Origin: Pseudomonas pharyngis
GTDB lineage: Bacteria; Pseudomonadota; Gammaproteobacteria; Pseudomonadales; Pseudomonadaceae
Length of the DNA: 64,000 bases
Reading direction: 5' to 3'
NCBI RefSeq assembly: GCF_021602345.1
Contig: NZ_BQID01000009.1
Span: forward strand, 1 to 64,000
Part shown: positions 26,722 through 36,494 of the stretch, one piece after another
How the letters are laid out: each line of letters starts with the position of its first letter
Position numbering within the stretch: position 1 is the first letter of the stretch
The notes under the pieces: generated by a model
What the model saw: the letters and a program-made list of their open reading frames with translations, nothing else
Database searches by the model: none
Told to the model about the DNA's origin: nothing
Program-made: the position numbers and the translations under genes

Positions 26722-27088
26722 TACAAGAACAATAACAAGCAATGCACAAGACAATAAAAATAAGACGAATCGACTCACGCACAATAAAAACAAGACGGCG
26801 AGAGGCGCAGCTAACTGATTCTTTTGGAGAGGCGTTGTATTTGGGGCTAGCCCCACGACCAGGCCGAGAACAACAAAAACTGTCTTAAGACAGAGCCTGT
26901 ACTGGTTGGATCGCAAGATCACTGCAACACAGCGACCAAAGCAATCCGTTTGCTCTTGGCTCCCGATTGGGAGGGTCATGAAGGAAAAGCTTCATGACGA
27001 GGGCACTCAACAAAAACAAGAAGCCCGAATCAATAATAAAAAGAGCACGCAACTACTTCTTGGGGAGCTTCGGCTCCCCTTGTAGTTT
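26722..27088 (+). ncRNA. crcZ: CrcZ, Hfq/Crc-sequestering small RNA
   Basis: About 367 nt, from the sigma-54 start to a GC-rich hairpin with a TTCG loop (27062-27079). Six A-rich catabolite-activity motifs of the AANAANAA type are visible, near 26723-26739, 26751-26765, 26781-26795, 26867-26880, 27008-27023 and 27031-27043. These bind Hfq/Crc and so relieve translational repression of catabolic mRNAs when CbrAB is active. Position between cbrB and pcnB matches known Pseudomonas crcZ genes. Small protein frames across it on both strands are not coding. Confidence 0.93.
27062..27088 (+). terminator. crcZ terminator
   Basis: Perfect 7-bp stem GGGGAGC/GCTCCCC with a TTCG tetraloop, followed by a T-rich stretch (TTGTAGTTTCT). 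Confidence 0.8.
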
Positions 27089-27258
27089 CTCCCTTACGGC
27101 AAATCTCTCCTTCACACGCCCCCTACACCCCTCTAGCCTGCGGCTTGCAGCGCAAAACGGCAGCGTCCTACACCATCCCTCGACTAAATGCTAGAATCCC
27201 GGCCCATCATGCGGTCATTCTCTGGTATGGCCGAACATTCCTTCAAACAGTGCATCCC

Positions 27259-28659
27259 ATGCTGAAGAAGCTGTTCCAGTCATTCCGAACTCCCCTGCGT
27301 CGTACGCAACACATCCGTAGCACGCCTGAAGTCCTCAACAGCGGCCAACATTCGCTGCAAAAGGCCCAATTCAGCCGGTACGCGGTCAACATCGTCGAAC
27401 GTCTGCAGGGCGCCGGCTACCAGGCCTACCTGGTTGGCGGTTGCGTGCGAGACATGCTGCTGGGCATCACGCCCAAAGACTTCGACGTCGCCACCAGCGC
27501 CACCCCCGAGCAGGTTCGTGCCGAATTCCGCAATGCGCGGATCATCGGCCGCCGCTTCAAGCTGGTACACATCCATTTCGGCCGCGAAATCATTGAAGTC
27601 GCGACCTTCCGCGCCAATCACCCGCAAAACGAAGACGATGAAGACAGCAATCAGTCTTCGCGCAACGAGAGCGGGCGTATTCTGCGCGACAACGTCTACG
27701 GCACCCTGGAAGAAGACGCGCAACGCCGCGACTTCACCATCAACGCCCTGTATTACGATCCGGTCAGCGAGCGCATCCTCGACTACGCCAACGGCGTACA
27801 CGACATCCGCAACCACCTGATCCGCCTGATCGGCGACCCAAAGAAACGTTACCAGGAAGACCCGGTGCGGATGCTGCGGGCCGTGCGTTTCGCTGCCAAG
27901 CTCAATTTCGGTATCGAGAAGCACACCGTCCAGCCGATCCGCGAACTGGCGCCGATGCTGCGCGAGATCCCGTCGGCCCGTCTGTTCGAGGAAGTGCTCA
28001 AGCTGTTCCTCTCCGGTCATGGCGCCATCACCTTCGAGATGCTGGTCGACCTGCAACTGTTCGCGCCGCTGTTCCCGGCCAGTGCCGATGCGCTGGAACA
28101 CAACCCGGAATACACCCACACGTTGATCAGCGAAGCACTGACCAACACCGACCTGCGGATCAAGCAGAACAAACCGGTGACCCCGGCGTTCCTGTTCGCC
28201 GCCCTGCTGTGGCCTGCCCTGCCGGCCCGCGTGTTGCGTCTGCAAGAGCGCGGCATGCCGCCGATTCCGGCGATGCAGGAAGGCGCTCACGAACTGATAG
28301 CCGAACAGTGCCAGCGCATTGCAATTCCAAAACGCTTCACCATGCCGATCCGCGAGATCTGGGACATGCAGGAACGCCTGCCACGCCGCAGCGGCAAACG
28401 CGCCGACCTGCTGCTGGACAATCCGCGCTTCCGCGCCGGCTACGACTTCCTGCTGTTGCGTGAAAGCGCCGGCGAGCAGACCGATGGCCTGGGCGAATGG
28501 TGGACCGATTATCAGGACGCCAACGACAGTGAACGTCGTGACATGATCCGTGACCTCAGCGGTAAGGGTGATGACGCCAGTGGTGCACCGCGCAAGCGTC
28601 GCCGCAGCAGCGGTTCCAAGCGCAAACGCGCCGGCGCACCGAGCGCCACGGGCGAATAA
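27259..28659 (+). CDS. pcnB: Poly(A) polymerase I
   Basis: This 466-residue class II nucleotidyltransferase adds 3' poly(A) tails that mark RNAs for decay. Motifs: LVGGCVRDMLLG, the metal-binding DFDVATSATP, and RRDFTINALYYDP. The C-terminus is Arg/Lys-rich (RKRRRSSGSKRKR), probably for RNA binding. The ATG at 27259 is used because the protein then begins MLKKLFQSFRTPLRRT like other Pseudomonas PcnB. The open frame from 27145 adds 38 unrelated residues. The ribosome-binding site is weak. folK follows after 3 bp. Confidence 0.95.
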   Translation: MLKKLFQSFRTPLRRTQHIRSTPEVLNSGQHSLQKAQFSRYAVNIVERLQGAGYQAYLVGGCVRDMLLGITPKDFDVATSATPEQVRAEFRNARIIGRRFKLVHIHFGREIIEVATFRANHPQNEDDEDSNQSSRNESGRILRDNVYGTLEEDAQRRDFTINALYYDPVSERILDYANGVHDIRNHLIRLIGDPKKRYQEDPVRMLRAVRFAAKLNFGIEKHTVQPIRELAPMLREIPSARLFEEVLKLFLSGHGAITFEMLVDLQLFAPLFPASADALEHNPEYTHTLISEALTNTDLRIKQNKPVTPAFLFAALLWPALPARVLRLQERGMPPIPAMQEGAHELIAEQCQRIAIPKRFTMPIREIWDMQERLPRRSGKRADLLLDNPRFRAGYDFLLLRESAGEQTDGLGEWWTDYQDANDSERRDMIRDLSGKGDDASGAPRKRRRSSGSKRKRAGAPSATGE

Positions 28660-28662
28660 GGC

Positions 28663-29148
28663 ATGGAACGTATCTACATCGGCATGGGCAGCAACCTGGC
28701 TGACCCGGCCGAACAACTGCGCAGCGCGGTCGACGCGCTGGGGCAATTGCCCGATACCGAACTGGTCGGCGTGTCTGCCTTCTACCAAAGCGACTCCCTG
28801 CTGCCGGGGCAACCGCGTTATACCAACGCGGTTGCCGCGCTCGACAGCGCGCTCGCCCCGCTGGATCTGCTCGATGCTTTGCAAGCCATCGAAAACGATC
28901 AGGGCCGCGAACGCCTGGAGCGCTGGGGCCCGCGCACGCTGGATCTGGACATTCTGCTGTTCGGTGATCGCCTGATCGATGAACCGCGCCTGAAAGTCCC
29001 GCACTACCACATGCAGGAACGCGCGTTCGTTCTCTATCCCCTGGCCGAACTGGCTCCCGATGATCTGCGTCTGGCCGATGGCCGCACCCTTGCCGATCTT
29101 CTCGCAGCCTGCCCGTTCGTCGGCCTCGAACGCCTTCCCCTCCCCTGA
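28663..29148 (+). CDS. folK: 2-amino-4-hydroxy-6-hydroxymethyldihydropteridine diphosphokinase
   Basis: This 161-residue HPPK transfers pyrophosphate from ATP to the pterin in folate synthesis. The family motifs are visible: GMGSNLADP at the start, the loop around FYQSDSLLPGQPRYTNAV, and the signature WGPRTLDLDILLFGD with the Mg2+-binding aspartates. It lies 3 bp after pcnB and is co-transcribed with it. A REP-type inverted pair follows 12 bp downstream. Confidence 0.96.
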   Translation: MERIYIGMGSNLADPAEQLRSAVDALGQLPDTELVGVSAFYQSDSLLPGQPRYTNAVAALDSALAPLDLLDALQAIENDQGRERLERWGPRTLDLDILLFGDRLIDEPRLKVPHYHMQERAFVLYPLAELAPDDLRLADGRTLADLLAACPFVGLERLPLP

Positions 29149-29160
29149 CATCTATCCCCT

Positions 29161-29248
29161 GTGGGAGCGGGCTTGCTCGCGAATGCGGTGTATCAGCTCA
29201 ATAAGATGCTGACTGACACGACGCCTTCGCGAGCAAGCCCGCTCCCAC
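29161..29248. repeat. Pair of inverted Pseudomonas REP elements (REPIN)
   Basis: The left copy (GTGGGAGCGGGCTTGCTCGC, continuing GAA, 29161-29183) is a perfect reverse complement of the right copy at 29226-29248. The intervening 42 bp is unrelated. This is the widespread P. fluorescens-group REP arrangement mobilised by RAYT transposases. No RAYT gene is in the window. It lies just after folK. Confidence 0.92.
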
Positions 29249-29545
29249 ATCGACTTGTCCAAATCCCGGTTTTTGTCGGACAAAAAAACCGCAGATCAGG
29301 CCCGCCGGCCCGCTGAATCGCATCAGTAACGCCGGTAACACTCCCCTCGTAACAATGCGGTAACACATGCAATTGACTTCCTGAGGCCTCATCACGACTA
29401 TAGGCGTCCCGCTGCCGCCAACCCGGCATACAAGGGCGCAATCCAGGCCTTATAAGCACGACAAAAGAGCGTGCGCCTGAATAGATGACGAATCACGCGC
29501 GTTACTCGCAGTAGTTTCCAAAGCGCCTGAACGAGGATTTCTTAC
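29249..29545 (+). promoter_or_regulatory. panB upstream region with four direct GTAAC repeats
   Basis: The leader between the REPIN and panB has GTAAC at 29326, 29335, 29349 and 29360, all in the same orientation, three of them as GTAACA. A TTGACT at 29373-29378 follows but no good -10 stands 16-18 nt away. The repeats could be an operator array. Which protein would bind them is unknown; GTAACA is also a CbrB half-site. No gene is seen here. Confidence 0.45.
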
Positions 29546-30346
29546 ATGCCAGCCATCACCCTGACCACGCTCCAGAGCCTCAAGCAGAAAGGTGAAAAGA
29601 TCACCATGCTGACCTGCTATGACGCGACCTTCGCCCACGCCTGCAACGAGGCCGGTGTCGAAGTGCTGCTGGTGGGCGACTCCCTCGGCATGGTCCTGCA
29701 GGGTCACGACAGCACCCTGCCGGTGACCACCGCAGAAATGGCCTACCACGTTGCCAGCGTCAAACGCGGCAACTCTGATGCCCTGATCCTGGCCGACCTG
29801 CCGTTCATGGCCAACGCCACCCTCGAACAAACCATGACCAACAGCGCCCTGCTGATGCAGGCCGGCGCGCACATGGTCAAGGTCGAAGGCGCCTTGTGGC
29901 TGGCGGACTCGATCCGCCTGCTGGCCGAGCGCGGTGTGCCGGTCTGCGCCCACATGGGCCTGACCCCGCAAGCCGTGAACATTCTCGGTGGCTATAAAGT
30001 GCAGGGTCGCAACGAAAACCAGGCTCGCCAGATGCGCGCCGACGCGATCTCGCTGGAGCAGGCCGGTGCAGCCATGCTGCTGCTCGAATGCGTGCCGAGC
30101 GAACTGGCAGCTGAAATCAGCCAGGCCGTGAAGATTCCGGTGATCGGCATTGGCGCCGGCAGCGACACCGACGGTCAGGTGCTGGTACTGCACGACATGC
30201 TCGGCCTGTCGATCAGCGGCCGCGTGCCGAAGTTCGTGAAGAACTTCATGCAGGGTCAGGACAGCATCCAGTCCGCGCTGAAGGCTTACGTCAGTGAAGT
30301 CAAAGCCACCACTTTCCCCGGGATCGAACACGGATTCTCTGCATGA
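29546..30346 (+). CDS. panB: 3-methyl-2-oxobutanoate hydroxymethyltransferase
   Basis: This 266-residue enzyme converts 2-ketoisovalerate to ketopantoate using methylenetetrahydrofolate, the first step of pantothenate synthesis. Its 2-ketoisovalerate is an intermediate of the ilv pathway also encoded in this window. Motifs: [29 protein letters not shown] with the metal-binding aspartate, and [15 protein letters not shown]. The last bases overlap the panC start (ATGA), so the pair is translationally coupled. Confidence 0.97.
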   Translation: MPAITLTTLQSLKQKGEKITMLTCYDATFAHACNEAGVEVLLVGDSLGMVLQGHDSTLPVTTAEMAYHVASVKRGNSDALILADLPFMANATLEQTMTNSALLMQAGAHMVKVEGALWLADSIRLLAERGVPVCAHMGLTPQAVNILGGYKVQGRNENQARQMRADAISLEQAGAAMLLLECVPSELAAEISQAVKIPVIGIGAGSDTDGQVLVLHDMLGLSISGRVPKFVKNFMQGQDSIQSALKAYVSEVKATTFPGIEHGFSA

Positions 30347-31203
30347 ACACCGTCAAAACCGTACGTGAACTGCGCGCCGCCGTGGCGCGCGCCCGCAGTG
30401 AAGGCAAGCGCATCGGCTTCGTGCCGACCATGGGCAACCTGCACAGCGGCCACATCGCGCTGATCACCAAGGCCACCCAGCGCGAGGACTTCGTGGTTGC
30501 GAGCATTTTCGTCAACCCGCTGCAGTTCGGCGCCGGCGAAGACCTCGACAAGTACCCGCGCACCCTGGCGGCGGATCAGGAAAAACTGCTGGAAGCCGGA
30601 TGCGATCTGCTGTTCGCCCCGACCGTCGAAGAAATGTATCCCGACGGCATGGCCGGTCAGACCCGGGTCAGCGTGCCGCAACTCTCCGAAGGCCTGTGCG
30701 GCGCCAGCCGTCCGGGGCACTTCGAAGGCGTGGCGACGGTGGTCAGCAAGCTGTTCAACATGGTCCAGCCGGACCTGGCGATCTTCGGCCAGAAAGATTT
30801 CCAGCAACTGGCGGTGATCCGCGCGCTGGTGCACGACCTGAACATGCCGATCCAGATCATCGGTGAGCCGACCGTACGCGCCGCCGACGGTCTGGCGCTG
30901 TCCTCGCGCAACGGTTTCCTCAATGAAGAACAGCGCGCCGTGGCGCCGGTGGTCTATCGCACCCTGGGCAGCATTGCCGAGTCGATCAAGCAGGGCGAGC
31001 GCGACTTCCCTGCCCTGATCCAGGCGCAACGCCAGCAACTGGAAGCCGCCGGCCTGCGTCCGGATTACCTGGAAATTCGCCACGCCCTGACCCTGCGTCC
31101 GGCAACGGCGGAAGATCGTGATCTGGTGATTCTGGTCGCGGCCTTCCTCGGCACCACCCGGTTGATAGACAACCTGCATCTGAATCTCGATACCCCCGCC
31201 TGA
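30343..31203 (+). CDS. panC: Pantothenate synthetase
   Basis: This 286-residue ATP-dependent ligase joins pantoate and beta-alanine. The HIGH-type motif lies in [15 protein letters not shown] (about residues 27-41), the nucleotide site includes FGQKDFQQL, and KMSKS-like SSRNGF follows. It overlaps panB by 4 bp. Aspartate decarboxylase (panD), which supplies beta-alanine and is often the next gene, is not found before pgi. An imperfect REP-like stem-loop follows. Confidence 0.97.
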   Translation: MNTVKTVRELRAAVARARSEGKRIGFVPTMGNLHSGHIALITKATQREDFVVASIFVNPLQFGAGEDLDKYPRTLAADQEKLLEAGCDLLFAPTVEEMYPDGMAGQTRVSVPQLSEGLCGASRPGHFEGVATVVSKLFNMVQPDLAIFGQKDFQQLAVIRALVHDLNMPIQIIGEPTVRAADGLALSSRNGFLNEEQRAVAPVVYRTLGSIAESIKQGERDFPALIQAQRQQLEAAGLRPDYLEIRHALTLRPATAEDRDLVILVAAFLGTTRLIDNLHLNLDTPA

Positions 31204-31551
31204 ATACCGGCAGACGCTGTGGAGGCAACCCCGCTCCCACAGCGTCTGTACCCACTTCCAGACTGTATTGCTGAGCACCTGACCATCGGGCAAACTGCCC
31301 GCCGTTCCACTGCGCGCAAAAGCAGGGACTTGCTCGCATTACTCGCCGTCTGTCGGCCCCGTCTGTTATCAATGTTAAAAAAGTACCGAAAACAGGTCAG
31401 ACAAAGCCAAGACAGATCGCGGCGCTGGGTTTACTGTATTCGCCCTGCGCCAAAGTAATCGTGTCGACGCAGTTGCCCCCTCGCCCAAACATGGCGGGGA
31501 GGTCTTTTCAGAGTTCAAAAGGCCGTTCAAGTAAAAAGGAAAACCGCAGCG
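31204..31551. other. Intergenic region between panC and pgi, with a REP-like stem-loop
   Basis: About 348 bp without a credible gene; too short for a full panD (about 126 codons) and no panD-like text is seen in any frame. A perfect 12-bp stem (CAGACGCTGTGG / CCACAGCGTCTG, 31211-31222 with 31237-31248) encloses GGGAGCGGGGTTGC-like text on the minus strand, a degenerate REP core. It may act as a weak terminator for panBC. Confidence 0.5.
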
Positions 31552-33216
31552 ATGGCGTACTACCGCACTCCTCATGACGTTACCGCTCTGCCTGCCTGGC
31601 AAGCGTTGAAAGATCACCGCCAAGCCATGCAGGATTTCAGCATGCGCGAAGCCTTCAACGCCGATCCGCAGCGCTTCAATCAGTTCACTCTCAGCAGCTG
31701 CGGACTGTTTCTCGACTATTCGAAGAATCTGATCAACGCCGAGACCCGCAACCTGCTGGTGGGTCTGGCCAATGAAGTCGATCTCAAGGGCGCGATCAAG
31801 GCGCTGTTCGACGGCGAAATCGTCAACTCCTCCGAAGGCCGCCCGGCGCTGCACACCGCCCTGCGTCGCCCGGTCGGCGACAAGCTGTCGGTCAACGGCG
31901 TCAACGTGATGCCTGAAGTACACAAGGTGCTGAACCAGATCACCGATCTCGTGGGCCGCATCCACGACGGTCTGTGGCGCGGTTACACCGAGAAGCCGAT
32001 CACTGACGTGGTGAACATCGGCATCGGCGGCTCGTTCCTCGGCCCCGAGCTGGTTTCCGAAGCCCTGCTGTCCTACGCCCAGAAAGGCGTGCGTTGCCAT
32101 TACCTGGCGAACATCGACGGCAGCGAGTTCCACGAGCTGACGCAAAAACTGCGCGCCGAGACCACGCTGTTCATCGTTTCGTCGAAATCGTTCAACACCC
32201 TCGAAACCCTGAAAAACGCCCAGGCCGCACGCGCCTGGTACCTGGCTCAGGGTGGTTCGGAAGCCGAGCTGTATCGCCACTTCATCGCCGTATCGAGCAA
32301 CAACGCGGCAGCCGTGGCCTTCGGTATCCGCGAAGAAAACATCTTCCCGATGTGGGACTGGGTCGGCGGTCGTTACTCGCTGTGGTCGGCCATCGGTCTG
32401 CCAATCGCGCTGGCCATCGGCATGTCCAACTTCAAGGAACTGCTGTCCGGTGCCTACACCATGGACCAGCATTTCCAGAGCGCGCCGTTCGAACAGAACA
32501 TGCCGGTGCTGCTGGCCCTGCTCGGCGTGTGGTACGGCAACTTCTGGGGCGCGCAAAGCCACGCGATCCTGCCGTACGACCACTACCTGCGTAACATCAC
32601 CAAGCACTTGCAACAGCTGGACATGGAATCGAACGGCAAGAGCGTGCGTCAGGACGGCACCGCGGTGTCGACCGACACTGGCCCGGTGATCTGGGGCGGC
32701 GTCGGCTGCAACGGTCAGCACGCCTACCACCAGCTGCTGCACCAGGGCACCCAACTGATCCCGGCCGACTTCATCGTGCCGATCGTCAGCTTCAACCCGG
32801 TCTCCGACCACCATCAGTGGCTGTACGCCAACTGCCTGTCGCAGAGCCAGGCGCTGATGCTCGGCAAGACCCTGCCGGAAGCCGAAGCGGAATTGCGCGA
32901 CAAGGGCATGAGCGAAGACCAGGTGCAGAAACTCGCACCGCACAAGGTGATCCCGGGCAACCGTCCGAGCAACACCATCGTGGTCGAGCGCATCAGCCCG
33001 CGTCGTCTCGGCGCACTGGTGGCGATGTACGAACACAAAGTCTTCGTGCAAAGCGTGGTCTGGGGCATCAACGCCTTCGACCAGTGGGGCGTGGAACTGG
33101 GCAAGGAACTGGGCAAGGGCGTGTATAACCGTCTGGTCGGGAGCGAGGAAACCGCCGCCGAAGACGCGTCCACCCAAGGCCTGATCAACTACTTCCGCGG
33201 CCGTCACCGCGGCTGA
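31552..33216 (+). CDS. pgi: Glucose-6-phosphate isomerase
   Basis: This 554-residue enzyme interconverts glucose-6-phosphate and fructose-6-phosphate. In pseudomonads, which lack 6-phosphofructokinase, it works mainly towards the Entner-Doudoroff cycle and sugar-nucleotide supply. Motifs: [16 protein letters not shown], the phosphate-binding [11 protein letters not shown], and the C-terminal signature [31 protein letters not shown] precedes the ATG. A clear terminator follows. Length is typical of the E. coli-type long form. Confidence 0.97.
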   Translation: MAYYRTPHDVTALPAWQALKDHRQAMQDFSMREAFNADPQRFNQFTLSSCGLFLDYSKNLINAETRNLLVGLANEVDLKGAIKALFDGEIVNSSEGRPALHTALRRPVGDKLSVNGVNVMPEVHKVLNQITDLVGRIHDGLWRGYTEKPITDVVNIGIGGSFLGPELVSEALLSYAQKGVRCHYLANIDGSEFHELTQKLRAETTLFIVSSKSFNTLETLKNAQAARAWYLAQGGSEAELYRHFIAVSSNNAAAVAFGIREENIFPMWDWVGGRYSLWSAIGLPIALAIGMSNFKELLSGAYTMDQHFQSAPFEQNMPVLLALLGVWYGNFWGAQSHAILPYDHYLRNITKHLQQLDMESNGKSVRQDGTAVSTDTGPVIWGGVGCNGQHAYHQLLHQGTQLIPADFIVPIVSFNPVSDHHQWLYANCLSQSQALMLGKTLPEAEAELRDKGMSEDQVQKLAPHKVIPGNRPSNTIVVERISPRRLGALVAMYEHKVFVQSVVWGINAFDQWGVELGKELGKGVYNRLVGSEETAAEDASTQGLINYFRGRHRG

Positions 33217-33229
33217 TCCAGCCCCGAAC

Positions 33230-33260
33230 ACACCCCCTCGCCATGAGGGGGTGTTTGTTT
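33230..33260 (+). terminator. Rho-independent terminator of pgi
   Basis: Stem ACACCCCCTC/GAGGGGGTGT (33230-33239 with 33245-33254), loop GCCAT, then TTGTTT. Confidence 0.88.
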
Positions 33261-33310
33261 ACAGGTATTGAACCCTCCCCGCTCTCGGCGCATCTTTATC
33301 CTTGTCGCAC

Positions 33311-33324
33311 AACAAGAATAAGGA
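33311..33324 (+). promoter_or_regulatory. Crc/Hfq-type catabolite-activity motif overlapping the acs ribosome-binding site
   Basis: AACAAGAATAAGGA immediately precedes the acs ATG at 33331. AACAAGAA fits the AANAANAA motif bound by Hfq/Crc and the Shine-Dalgarno AAGGA is fused to it. Repression of acs translation under preferred carbon sources, lifted by CrcZ, is inferred. Confidence 0.65.
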
Positions 33325-33330
33325 ACCGTC

Positions 33331-35268
<1,938 letters not shown>

Positions 35269-35278
35269 GAGCAGCGGA

Positions 35279-35312
35279 AAGCGGCGAGCCTCAAGTTTGA
35301 AGCTCGCCGCTT
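35279..35312. terminator. Strong stem-loop after acs (terminator or dispersed intergenic repeat)
   Basis: Perfect 11-bp stem AAGCGGCGAGC/GCTCGCCGCTT with a 12-nt loop, 10 bp past the acs stop. No long T-run. The text GCGGCGAGC...TTGAAGCTCGCCGCTTG resembles a dispersed Pseudomonas intergenic palindrome as I remember it. Confidence 0.6.
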
Positions 35313-35368
35313 GCCGCCAAGTTGCTGCTAAACTCCCGCGCCCCGATTCCCTCCAGCAAGGCGCCCGC

Positions 35369-36385
35369 ATGTCTTCCTTGAACCTGGCGCTGCGCGCCGC
35401 CCTCGATCAACGCCAGGATCTGCTAGCCGAGCTGCACAGTCAGGGCACCGACTGCTATCGGCTGTTCCACGGAAGCCAAGAAGGCGCCGGCGGCCTGACC
35501 ATTGACCGCTACGGCCCGCAACTGATGGTGCAAAGCTTCCACCAGACCCTGGCGCGTGAAGACCTGCTGCAACTGCACGCCATGGTCAACCAGACTCTTG
35601 GCCTGGAAACCCTGCTGGTCTACAACGACCGCTCCCGTGGCAACTCACGGATCGATCGTGAAGACAGCGTCTACCGCGCCGACGACGCCGCGCTGGCCGA
35701 TCTGGTCGGCCACGAATGGGGCTTGAACTATCGCGTGCGCGGACGTCACGCAGGGCAGGATCCGCTGCTGTTCCTCGACCTGCGCAACACCCGCGGCTGG
35801 GTCAAGGATCACGCCAAGGGCAAAAGTGTGCTCAACCTGTTCGCCTATACCTGCGGGGTCGGTCTCAGCGCGGCGGCCGGCGGTGCGCACGAGGTGTGCA
35901 ACCTGGATTTCGCCGAGGGCAATCTGGCAGTCGGCCGCGAGAACGGTCAGCTCAACCCGCACCTGCCGACCATGGAATTCATCCAGTCCGACTACTTCCC
36001 GGCCATCCGCCAACTGGCCGGCCTGCCGATCAACCAGCGTCGCGGGCAGAAACTGCCGAGCTATCAACGCCTCGAGGAGCGTCAGTACGATCTGGTGCTG
36101 CTCGACCCGCCCGCATGGGCCAAGAGCGCGTTCGGCACCGTCGACCTGCTGCGCGATTATCAAAGCCTGCTCAAACCCGCCCTGCTGACCACCGCCGAAA
36201 ATGGCGTGCTGATCTGCTGCAACAATCTGGCGAAAGTCAGCATGGACGATTGGCGCGAACAGGTGCTGCGCTGCGCGGAAAAAGCCGGGCGGCCGGTGCG
36301 TGAGTGGAGCGTGATGACCCCGGGCCGCGACTTCCCGTCGCTGGATCAGCAGCCACCGCTGAAGACCCTGATCCTTCAGCTCTAA
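35369..36385 (+). CDS. RlmI-like class I SAM-dependent methyltransferase
   Basis: This 338-residue protein has an N-terminal RNA-binding-like part (about 1-110) and a Rossmann methyltransferase domain. Motif I is VLNLFAYTCGVGLSAAAGG and motif IV is LVLLDPPAWAKS. This is the arrangement of the YccW/RlmI-RlmK family of 23S rRNA cytosine-C5 or guanine methyltransferases. The PUA domain usual in RlmI seems absent, so the exact target is open. The ATG at 35369 gives MSSLNLALRAAL; the open frame from 35297 runs into the stem-loop and is not used. Confidence 0.85.
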   Translation: MSSLNLALRAALDQRQDLLAELHSQGTDCYRLFHGSQEGAGGLTIDRYGPQLMVQSFHQTLAREDLLQLHAMVNQTLGLETLLVYNDRSRGNSRIDREDSVYRADDAALADLVGHEWGLNYRVRGRHAGQDPLLFLDLRNTRGWVKDHAKGKSVLNLFAYTCGVGLSAAAGGAHEVCNLDFAEGNLAVGRENGQLNPHLPTMEFIQSDYFPAIRQLAGLPINQRRGQKLPSYQRLEERQYDLVLLDPPAWAKSAFGTVDLLRDYQSLLKPALLTTAENGVLICCNNLAKVSMDDWREQVLRCAEKAGRPVREWSVMTPGRDFPSLDQQPPLKTLILQL

Positions 36386-36494
36386 GCGTTGCCAAGGAAA
36401 TTTCCCACGGAAATATCTGAACAATCCTGAGCATGGGCAATTGCTTCGGAACCGGAATCGCGTGCCATACTCCAAGGCACTCCGATTCAGACAG

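Noticed and set aside
26710-27194. Short ORFs on both strands over the crcZ region
   Set aside because: They lie entirely in the CrcZ RNA and its flank and have no ribosome-binding sites or similarity.
31204-31551. Possible panD remnant between panC and pgi
   Set aside because: No frame shows PanD-like text or the Gly-Ser processing site.
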